NCBI RefSeq assembly: GCF_900607225.1
Contig: NZ_LR027842.1
Span: 3,203,982-3,267,981 of the forward strand
Source: [Pseudopropionibacterium] massiliense
GTDB taxonomy: Bacteria > Actinomycetota > Actinomycetes > Propionibacteriales > Propionibacteriaceae
Direction of reading: 5' to 3'
DNA length: 64,000 nucleotides
In this document: positions 54,111-61,407 of the stretch, piece after piece
Layout: every line of letters starts with the position of its first letter
Position numbering within the stretch: position 1 is the stretch's first letter
The notes under the pieces: generated by a model
What the model was told of the DNA's origin: nothing
Seen by the model: only the letters and a program-made list of their open reading frames with translations
Database searches by the model: none
Position numbers and translations under genes: made by a program

Positions 54111-54345
54111 TCACGATGGCAATTCAGCCCGAAACTCGGCGAGAGAGATCCTCGTACCGTCGTCTTCCTCCTTGGACCTGCGATACGCAGCGATGTCTTG
54201 ATCCGTCTCATACGCCTCCAGGGCTTCGAGGTCTTCGACACCGACCGCCACGGCAGCCAGTTTCCCGTCGCGGGTGACCCCGATCCGTTCTCCCGCATAC
54301 AGTACACAGATGCGGCCGCTGGCTTCCCGACCTGATGGAACGGGG
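54111..54345 (-). pseudogene. N-terminally truncated Phd/YefM-type antitoxin
   Basis: The frame reads SGRICVLYAGERIGVTRDG, then KLAAVAVGVEDLEALEAYET, DQDIAAY and ends SLAEFRAELPS. GERIGVTRDGK.AAV.VGVEDLE is the core of Phd/YefM antitoxins. The normal N-terminal strand and helix (about 20 residues before the GER motif) are missing and no start codon is present, so this is a 5'-deleted relic. It abuts the stop of the gene at 54347. Confidence 0.6.
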
Positions 54346-54346
54346 T

Positions 54347-54829
54347 TCAGCCGACTGAGTCGGCCCTGACGAAGGCCTCGGCGTCCTTGACGTAGATCAT
54401 CAGCGCCTGCATCGTGCTCCCCGACAGATCGCCCCCCTGTTCGAGGGTTTTGCCGACCGCGTCCAGTTCCGCGCTCCTCCTGACCACCCGTTCGTAGACC
54501 CGGCGGGGCACCTCCTCCAGCCACCCGTTCTCGAAGGTGTCGACCCCCAGCCGCAGCGCGGCGGTGAAGTAGTGCAGGTCGGCAACGGGAACCCGGATCT
54601 CGCGGCCGCGGTCGTCGGCGACGACGAAATGGTCGGGAAAGTTCCTGAGCCCGGCCTGCCGGCACAGCGGCCAGGCCAGCGCGGAGGGCACCAGGAGGGT
54701 CAGTTGCTCGGCTGCCGCGCGGTCGTATCCCCTCTCCCACAGCGCGGTGATCACCTTCTTCTCGGATCGTTTCGAGGCCAGCAGCGGGATTGCGTCCAGC
54801 ACTCCGCGCCGCGCGGTCTCATGATCCAT
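54347..54829 (-). CDS. Hypothetical protein
   Basis: The product is 160 aa from ATG 54829 (GAGAGGAAG upstream). It is mostly helical: HETARRGVLDAIPLLASKRS, then ERGYDRAAAEQLTLLVPSAL and a central segment DHFVVADDRGREIRVPVADL. It ends DAEAFVRADSVG. I do not recognise the family. The pattern of a short soluble protein with a conserved-looking hydrophobic middle suggests an immunity- or DUF-type protein, but nothing decides this. Confidence 0.65.
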   Translation of the reverse strand: MDHETARRGVLDAIPLLASKRSEKKVITALWERGYDRAAAEQLTLLVPSALAWPLCRQAGLRNFPDHFVVADDRGREIRVPVADLHYFTAALRLGVDTFENGWLEEVPRRVYERVVRRSAELDAVGKTLEQGGDLSGSTMQALMIYVKDAEAFVRADSVG

Positions 54830-54960
54830 GGGTCTTCCTCTCCGCGCCCGAACGTGACGGCTCATTTTGACACCCGCGACTTCCACCGACAAACAAGCCC
54901 CAGCGCACGCGCCGGGAAACCCACCACCCGGTTTCGACCCCGCCGGCACCCGCAGATCCC

Positions 54961-55426
54961 TCAACCAGGGTTTCTTCCCGAGGGCCGCAGGGTTGTGTAG
55001 ATCTCCGCACCGGCCTTGAGGACCAGGAACACCACCACGCTCGTCCCGCGGATGGTGGTCTGGTCAACGGATCACGAGCAGAACGGCAGGCACCCCGAGC
55101 GCCACCCATGTGATCTCGACCCGCCACATGAAGGCGAGGAGGGCGGAGAACACCAAGTGGCCCGCGCAGAAGAACAGCATCCCGAAAGCCGTTCCGATGA
55201 ACTGACCCCAGCCACCTTCCGGTAAACGGCGGAAGACCACCATCCGGGGAATGGCCATGAGCGTCAGCAGCAGGTTCTCGAGCCACAGCAGCAGAAGTAT
55301 GTTGCCGGCCGGCCATCCCAGCACGAGCACACCGACCACCTGAACGGCAAGGACGCAGATCGTCAACCCGATCTCGGGAATCAGGCTTCGCTCGACGAAC
55401 TTTCCTCCACTTCCACGGGCACCCAT
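54961..55426 (-). pseudogene. Frameshifted small membrane protein (DUF6498-like)
   Basis: The frame 55426-55064 encodes four hydrophobic segments (ICVLAVQVVGVLVLGW, ILLLLWLENLLLTLMAI, GMLFFCAGHLVFSALLAF, WVALGVPAVLLVIR) and then stops. Right after the stop another frame continues GTSVVVFLVLKAGAEIYTTL and ends at 54961, which looks like the original last TM segment. The WLEN motif is typical of DUF6498-containing proteins. A small indel near 55070 explains both parts. Confidence 0.55.
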
Positions 55427-55512
55427 CCGAGGGGTCGCATCGCGTACGCCGCATCCTCGGTGAGGTTACCGCCCGTGTGGACCACCACAGAGACCAGCCG
55501 TGTGTTTGACAT
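55381..55512 (-). CDS. Short ORF starting inside a hairpin
   Basis: A 43-residue frame, MSNTRLVSVVVHTGGNLTED and onward to VEVEESSSSEA, overlaps the start of the DUF6498-like gene by 46 bases. The ATG lies within the 18-bp inverted repeat at 55498-55538. No family is recognised; it may be a gene fragment. Confidence 0.3.
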   Translation of the reverse strand: MSNTRLVSVVVHTGGNLTEDAAYAMRPLGWVPVEVEESSSSEA

Positions 55513-55538
55513 GCGCGCAACGCATGTCAAACACACGG
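55498..55538. terminator. 18-bp perfect hairpin
   Basis: CCGTGTGTTTGACATGCG (55498-55515) pairs exactly with CGCATGTCAAACACACGG (55521-55538) around CGCAA. It lies between divergent reading frames, where a terminator is not expected unless transcription enters from a lost gene. Confidence 0.65.
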
Positions 55539-55680
55539 GAGACCAGGACCTTCCCGGCATCCGGGGCGGCATGAACGTCACCACCGCGGGACGTGCACCC
55601 GGAGCATGAACAACATCCGCGCCCTCCACTTGTTTGGCTTTTCCTCAGTATTTGCCGGTGTTCCCCGGTACGGTTCCAAC

Positions 55681-57000
55681 ATGAGATCGTTCCCCTCGGC
55701 ATCGGTTCTCGATGACACCGGCCTGACCCTGGAACTGGCTCCTGCCCTCACACCCAGAGGCCTCACCGAGGCGCCCGAGTTCTTCTCGGGATTCGCCGCC
55801 CAGCCGCTCGTGCTGGCCCGTGGCCTGCTCGTGCTGGCCGACGTGGCCCGCACCCGGTACTTCCAGCCGGCGCCCTCGGGCATGCGGGACCCGATCTGCA
55901 CCGCCAACGGGGACCGCATGCGGTTCGAGGCGTTCTCGGCCTGCAACACCGTCGGGGTGCGGTTGGATCTCCTGGCGGCCGCCTTCGACGGGGGCGAGAT
56001 CCGTCACGGCACCACCAACGTCGACATCAACCAGCCGCTGCGGGAGGCCCTCGGGCAGGTTTCGCCGTCGGAACTGATGCACCTGGCCGTCGGCAACGAG
56101 GAGCTGCGGGTCTCCATCCTCGATGCCACGCACGTGGAGCAGAAGGTGGAGTTACCGGATCGCTGGGTGAAGGCGCTCGGGTCGTCGCAGGAGCTGACGC
56201 GGGATCTGGAGCTGATCGGCGAGGCGCCGACCGTGCAGGCCCGGCAGTTCCTGGCGGCGCTGCCCTCGGGGACGGGCCGCCGGGGGCACTGGAGCGTCTC
56301 GCGGGTGGGGGTGAAACCGGCGCTGCGCCCCGGGAGAGACACCGTGTACGCGGAGGGCCTCAACCGGTTGCGGGCGGCTCGCCGCCTCAGTCCCCAGATC
56401 ACCGGGATGCGGGTCTACGGTCTGCCGCAGGCCCCCATGGCGGCGTCGGTGTGGGAGTTCTCGCTGCCCCACGGGCGGCTGACGTTCACCCTCACCGCCG
56501 AGCACTACCGGGGTTTCTCGGGCGAGGGCGCGTTGCTGACGAAACTGGCCGCTCCCACCGCCGTCGACGATTCCGCGCTGATCTCGGCTTGCCTGGCGTT
56601 CGAACCCCGCATCGAGGCCACCTCGCTGACCGCGGAGACCGGGTTGAGCGGGGAACGTGTGGGGCAGGGCCTGGCGGTGCTGGCCGGCGACGGCAGGGTG
56701 GGTTTCGACCTGTACGAACAGGCCTACTTCCACCGGGAACTGCCCAGCGACACCGACCGGGTCGTCAGGGACAACCCGCGGCTGAGGCACGCGAAACGCC
56801 TCGTCGCCACCGGCGCGGTGCGGCCCTTCGAGGGACACCCCGGGACCTTCCGGGTGCGGGGTGACCACGGCGATTACGTGGTCCGCACCGCACCACCGAG
56901 CTGCACCTGCCCATGGTGGCAGGGCAATGCGGGATCACGGGGGGTGTGCAAACATCTCCTGGCCGCCGAACTGAGCAGGGTGCCCACCGAACACCGCTGA
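55681..57000 (+). CDS. SWIM zinc-finger protein
   Basis: The product is 439 aa from ATG 55681. The C-terminal SWIM motif is SCTCPWWQGNAGSRGVCKHL (CxC-n-CxH), with a DNA- or protein-binding role in this family. The rest shows beta-strand-rich segments such as YVVRTAPPS just before the finger and a helical region ISACLAFEPRIEATSLTAETG. TACGGT at 55669-55674 ends 6 bases before the ATG, so the message may be leaderless. The DUF6493-like gene follows after 19 bases, the usual neighbourhood for this SWIM type in actinobacteria. Confidence 0.85.
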   Translation: MRSFPSASVLDDTGLTLELAPALTPRGLTEAPEFFSGFAAQPLVLARGLLVLADVARTRYFQPAPSGMRDPICTANGDRMRFEAFSACNTVGVRLDLLAAAFDGGEIRHGTTNVDINQPLREALGQVSPSELMHLAVGNEELRVSILDATHVEQKVELPDRWVKALGSSQELTRDLELIGEAPTVQARQFLAALPSGTGRRGHWSVSRVGVKPALRPGRDTVYAEGLNRLRAARRLSPQITGMRVYGLPQAPMAASVWEFSLPHGRLTFTLTAEHYRGFSGEGALLTKLAAPTAVDDSALISACLAFEPRIEATSLTAETGLSGERVGQGLAVLAGDGRVGFDLYEQAYFHRELPSDTDRVVRDNPRLRHAKRLVATGAVRPFEGHPGTFRVRGDHGDYVVRTAPPSCTCPWWQGNAGSRGVCKHLLAAELSRVPTEHR

Positions 57001-57019
57001 TTGATCGGGAACCAGGAAC

Positions 57020-59470
57020 ATGGCAGAGAGGTCACTCACCCCGGAGGAACTGGCGCTTGAGCGCATCGTCAACCGGAGCAGGACAACCGGGGACCTGCTC
57101 GACGAACTGGGCCGGCTCTCACCGGAGCAACGCGCCCTGGCCAAGAAATCACTACCGGTGCTGCGCAGCAGGGCACCCTTCGGTTTGGAGTACCGCTGCG
57201 TCGTGTTGGCCGCTTTCCTGAACACCACGCCCACACAGATGGTCGCCACCTTGACCGAGTGGTCCATCCGGCAGCTGGCAAACGACAGGCCTGCGCACGA
57301 CTACGTGGTGGAACGAGTCGCCGCCCACGACGAGAAGTGGGCACGCAGGTTCGTCGCGGCCACCCTCAAGAAAACCAGTCTGGCCGAGCACCTCCCCCCA
57401 CTGCTGGATCCGCTCATCAACACCTTCGACCTGCCCCTGCCCACGGATTCCCGCTACTGGTCGGGCTGGATGCGAAACCATTCGGCACCCACCCCTCACT
57501 GCCGCTGGGAGAAAAGGTTCATCGCCGCATGCTCCGCGCCCAACGCCTTCGTGGTGCGTCGCGGCGACAGAACCACCTACCTGAACCGGATCACCCGCGA
57601 CATCCACGACCTGCGCGCCATCGAACCCACCGACGATCCGGCCCTGCTGCGTGCCCTGCTCCAGATCTTCGCCCGCGGCGACCGGGACAACGCCCAACGA
57701 GTCGCAATGCTGTGGCTGAAAGGACTCGGCCTGATCCCCCTGCTCCCGACCGAGCGAAACCACGTGTTCAAGGCCATGCCCAGGGCCGGGGGCTCCTTCG
57801 TGAGGCTGGCCGTCAAACAGCTGCTCTCCACCGACCTCACCGACACCGAGCTCACCGATCTGGCACTCACCGTCCTGCCGCACCCGCAGAAAGCCCTCAG
57901 ACGCGCCATGATGAAGGCCGTCTCCCGACTCATCACTCCATCGCAGGATCTTCTCGACGCGGTCCGGCTGATCGCGACGCAGCAGGACACCACCAGCGCC
58001 GCGCTGGCGAAACAGCTCCTGGAACACTGGGACCGCAGTGCCGACGGGACCCCGGAGGAACCACCCCCCGGCTCCACCTCCTCCATCGCCGACCACTCGG
58101 AAACGAGAACGAGGAAACCCGGCCTGTGGCGTACACCCGCAGGTCGCTGCCCGCAGCCGCTGCGCAGCCTCTCCGGCACCACCCTGGTCCTCAACGACCC
58201 CGACCTGGAGACGCTGATCGTGAAACTCGACGCCGATCGACGCGGCAATCCCGGCCTTCAGGAACACGCCCTGGCCGCTCTCGTGGCCACGGCACACGTT
58301 CGCGGCCCGAACCGGGTCAGACACGCGATCCGCACGAGCATCAGGTACATCAATTCCCACAGATCGCTCCTGGCCCGGCTTCTGCAGAGGCTGGGCAGAC
58401 GCGCCGAGGGAGAGCCGAGACGACCGGTGACGTCGGAGTCGAAACCCCTGACCTTCCTGCCCGTGCAGCGGGCCATCGACGTCCTCAGCCGGCTCGGTGA
58501 GCTGCCCTGCCTGCTGTCCACCCCCACCCACACCGACTTCCACATCGCCTGGAACGTGTTCGCCGGGCGAGCGCGGCACTACCGGCACACCGGGGTGAAG
58601 GTGCTTCCCACGGACATCGCGGTGGCCCTCGCGCGACTCGACCGCTCCACAACACCCGAGGACCTGTCCGCTTTCGAGCAACCCATCCACGGCGTGACGG
58701 CCGACCTCGCGACGGTGATCGACCACTGGCGCAACAACCCGGCACGACCCGGTGAACTGCGGTTCCTGCCCGCCCCCGAGAAAAAGAACGGGGTCGCGTC
58801 CGCCATGCGCGTGGAGGTCGACGGCGACGAGCCCACCGTCCACGAGTTGCTGGGTATCCGCAGCCACTGGGCGCTCCCCTACCGGCCGGTTCACCCGTGT
58901 CAGGAGGATCCGTGGGTGTTGGTGACGCTGCCCGAGCATCCGACCCGACCCGCCGGACTGGCGCTCCAGGCCTCGGGAACGTTCGCCCTCAACATCTTCG
59001 AGCACCTCGTGGCCACGGCCCCCCGGTTCGGGCCGGTCGCATCCTTCGTCTCCCTGATCCTGGCCTCTGACGCGACGGAGAAGGAACGCGACCGCACCGC
59101 CGCCCTGATACTGACCGCCTGGGACGAGGAACGCCTCACCCCCGACGACCTCGTCGCGGCCTGGAACAGCCCGTGGCGGAGGTCCTGGAAGATCTCGGTC
59201 CCGCGGATCACCACGACGCTGGGACGCATCGCCGACGCGGGTGGCCTGGCGCTCGTGTGGCCGCTGCTGACCGGCATCGCGGAGGAGATCGCGGGCCAGG
59301 ACGTGATCCCGGCGCCGGACTCGACGGTCCTGGAAGCGGTGCTGCACCACCTACCCGAGGTGCAGGCCGCTGGAGTCACCGTCGACCTGCCGAACGCCAC
59401 CGCCCTGGCAACCCGGACGGTTTCACTCAAGGCCGTGAAGATCGCGCAACTGATCGTGCAGGCCCTGTGA
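57020..59470 (+). CDS. DUF6493-like helical-repeat protein, copy A
   Basis: The product is 816 aa. The N-terminal half is helical: LALERIVNRSRTTGDLLDEL, LDPLINTFDLPLPTDSRYWSGW, NDPALLRALLQIFARGDRDNAQ-like repeats, resembling HEAT/armadillo-type packing. A low-complexity Pro/Ser linker (about 345-370) is followed by a second domain with VLNDPDLETLIVKLD and a C-terminal region (LPEHPTRPAGLALQAS, FGPVASFVSLILASDA). There is no catalytic motif I can name. It shares its layout with copies B and C downstream and probably works with the SWIM protein. Confidence 0.75.
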   Translation: MAERSLTPEELALERIVNRSRTTGDLLDELGRLSPEQRALAKKSLPVLRSRAPFGLEYRCVVLAAFLNTTPTQMVATLTEWSIRQLANDRPAHDYVVERVAAHDEKWARRFVAATLKKTSLAEHLPPLLDPLINTFDLPLPTDSRYWSGWMRNHSAPTPHCRWEKRFIAACSAPNAFVVRRGDRTTYLNRITRDIHDLRAIEPTDDPALLRALLQIFARGDRDNAQRVAMLWLKGLGLIPLLPTERNHVFKAMPRAGGSFVRLAVKQLLSTDLTDTELTDLALTVLPHPQKALRRAMMKAVSRLITPSQDLLDAVRLIATQQDTTSAALAKQLLEHWDRSADGTPEEPPPGSTSSIADHSETRTRKPGLWRTPAGRCPQPLRSLSGTTLVLNDPDLETLIVKLDADRRGNPGLQEHALAALVATAHVRGPNRVRHAIRTSIRYINSHRSLLARLLQRLGRRAEGEPRRPVTSESKPLTFLPVQRAIDVLSRLGELPCLLSTPTHTDFHIAWNVFAGRARHYRHTGVKVLPTDIAVALARLDRSTTPEDLSAFEQPIHGVTADLATVIDHWRNNPARPGELRFLPAPEKKNGVASAMRVEVDGDEPTVHELLGIRSHWALPYRPVHPCQEDPWVLVTLPEHPTRPAGLALQASGTFALNIFEHLVATAPRFGPVASFVSLILASDATEKERDRTAALILTAWDEERLTPDDLVAAWNSPWRRSWKISVPRITTTLGRIADAGGLALVWPLLTGIAEEIAGQDVIPAPDSTVLEAVLHHLPEVQAAGVTVDLPNATALATRTVSLKAVKIAQLIVQAL

Positions 59471-59481
59471 CCCGGAGGAAG

Positions 59482-59916
59482 TCACGGCCGGGCACGCTCC
59501 CAATCGGCCATCGGTCCCGGGACGACGGTGAACAGCGGGTGCGCACGCAGGTCCGCGAACGCGGGGAATCCCGGGACCCGGTCGGGTGAGCGCCCCTTCA
59601 GCTTGGCAAGCAGGTGGGAGGCCTCGACGTCGAGCTGTCCTCGGGTGACGGTGAGCGTGAGCGCACGGTCGGGTTCCGTGATCCGGGTGACGTCGAATCG
59701 GTATCCCCGCCGCGCGGCCTCGTCCGCGAGTCCCCGCAGGTAGCAGCCGATCCCGGCCAGCGGGTCGTCGAGGGCCCGGAACCTGGCGAGCTGCGGGTGC
59801 CGGGTGTAACCGACGGTCTTCCCGGCGAGGACCTTCTGCGCCAGCAACGACTCCCGCCAGCAGGCGACAAGCCCCTGCCTGTCGAGGTATTCCGGATGCA
59901 ACGACCAGATTCTCAT
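59482..59916 (-). CDS. Pyrimidine dimer DNA glycosylase-family protein
   Basis: The product is 144 aa. It begins MRIWSLHPEYLDRQGLVACW and continues TVGYTRHPQLARFR, DDPLAGIGCYLRGLADEA, the conserved pattern of T4 endonuclease V-related proteins (Pyr_excise). T4 EndoV nicks DNA at UV-induced dimers; many bacterial relatives are annotated from similarity only. It is inserted on the opposite strand between DUF6493-like copies A and B. Confidence 0.72.
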   Translation of the reverse strand: MRIWSLHPEYLDRQGLVACWRESLLAQKVLAGKTVGYTRHPQLARFRALDDPLAGIGCYLRGLADEAARRGYRFDVTRITEPDRALTLTVTRGQLDVEASHLLAKLKGRSPDRVPGFPAFADLRAHPLFTVVPGPMADWERARP

Positions 59917-60309
59917 CGGACCTCCCGGATGGTTCAGCAGGATTCAACGGATACCACAACGATCGGGCGCAGCCCATTCCCGCCGCGGTCGTTCCCGGTC
60001 GGGGGGCGAAACGCCGAGCGATGTTGCCCGGCATCGCCGGCCCACTACACTGACAGGTGGTAGGACATCTGCCATCCTCAGCTTCCTGGCTCGTGTTCTG
60101 CTCAGGTCAACCATGCATAAGTCGGGGGTTCATCCGGTACCGGATGAACCCCCGTCCCCTGTGCCCACGAATTTCACGCCCCCCCGATCTCTGCGGGATC
60201 CCCGGATCCGATCGACTCCCCTCGGCGCCGCCCCGATGCACACCACTGGAATCACGAGCAAACATGGAGATGTTGTGGCATCGAGCACCCGAAACGATCA
60301 GGAGCAGCA
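59917..60309. other. Gap with a 30-bp perfect palindrome
   Basis: This 393-base stretch has TACACT at about 60047-60052 as a possible -10 box and the palindrome at 60124-60153. The ORFs here have no ribosome binding site or familiar content. GAGCAGCA lies before the ATG at 60310. Confidence 0.45.
60124..60153. terminator. Uninterrupted 30-bp palindrome
   Basis: GGGGGTTCATCCGGT (60124-60138) is followed at once by its exact complement ACCGGATGAACCCCC (60139-60153). With no loop, it may be a protein-binding site or form a hairpin with a 4-base loop. It lies about 155 bases before copy B. Confidence 0.6.
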
Positions 60310-61407
60310 ATGACGGACATCTCGTGGGGCCGAGAACGATTCGACTCCTTCCTGCGGGCACCCCGGGACCTCGAAGGACTGGTCGCCGCCATCGATGCGC
60401 TGTCACCGGCCGACCGGAAGGCCGCATCGACGGCTCTGGACCGTGAGCTCCCCGCGCTGCGGAGCCGCCTCGAACGAGAAGGTCATCGCGACCACGCGAC
60501 GGATCTGGATCCCTGGCATCGCGGCATCGTCCTGGTGGCGCTGCTCGACTCCACCCCGTCCCAGGTCGCGAGCATGGTCACCTCCTGGTGGGTCTGGAAA
60601 CTGTGGGAGAACGAGGAGGTCTTCGGCAGGGTGCGGGAGGCCCTGCTGGCCCGCGACCCCGGTTGGGGGCAGCAACTGGTAGACGCCATCCTCGACAAAC
60701 CCGACGTCGGCATCCACACCCGGCTGGTGCATCCTCTCGTCGTCGCCCACGACCTTCCGCTGCCCACCCGGCCGGGGTACTGGCAGCTCTGGGCACACGA
60801 ACTGGCCATTCCCCGCTCGGAGCAACGCTGGGAGGAACACTTCCTGGCCGCCTGTGCCGTACCCGACGTGCTGGCGGGGACGGCGAACGGGCAGGCCGAC
60901 TACGCCCATCACGTCGCACGGTCGGCCGAGATCCTGCGAAAGCTGGAACCCACGAACGACCCGGCCCTGGCACGGGCCCTGCTCCGGGTGTTCGCACGTG
61001 GTGACCGGCCCGGCGCGCAACGGATGGCCTTGCTGTGGCTGGAGGCCCTCGACCTGGACAAACAGATCCGGGAGGAACGCGCCCCCTTGCTGGCGGCCAT
61101 CCCGAACGCCGACAACACCGTCGTGAAGTTCGCCATCAGGCAGCTCCTGGCCTGCGACCTCACACCGGACGAACTGACCGAGCTGGCACTGATCGTGCTG
61201 AACCGCCGGGAGAAGGCATCGAAACGCACCCTCCTGAAGGCCCTCACCGCGCTGGAGGCACCCCCACCCGAACTGTTGGACGTCGTCGGTTCCCTCGCCA
61301 CCCAACCGGACGCCACCACCGCGCGGCTGGCCGTCTCGCTCCTGGAGCACTGGCACACGACCGACACCACACGGCCCATCGTCGAGGGGAGAACCACCCA
61401 ACCATGA
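60310..61407 (+). CDS. DUF6493-like protein, half-length copy B
   Basis: The product is 365 aa, covering only the N-terminal half of copy A. It has matching blocks: LEGLVAAIDALSPADRK, HPLVVAHDLPLPTRPGYWQLW, NDPALARALLRVFARGDRPGAQ and LLEHWHTTD, and ends where copy A enters its Pro/Ser linker. This makes a truncation or a purpose-made single-domain version. The stop overlaps the copy C start (ATGA). Confidence 0.75.
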   Translation: MTDISWGRERFDSFLRAPRDLEGLVAAIDALSPADRKAASTALDRELPALRSRLEREGHRDHATDLDPWHRGIVLVALLDSTPSQVASMVTSWWVWKLWENEEVFGRVREALLARDPGWGQQLVDAILDKPDVGIHTRLVHPLVVAHDLPLPTRPGYWQLWAHELAIPRSEQRWEEHFLAACAVPDVLAGTANGQADYAHHVARSAEILRKLEPTNDPALARALLRVFARGDRPGAQRMALLWLEALDLDKQIREERAPLLAAIPNADNTVVKFAIRQLLACDLTPDELTELALIVLNRREKASKRTLLKALTALEAPPPELLDVVGSLATQPDATTARLAVSLLEHWHTTDTTRPIVEGRTTQP

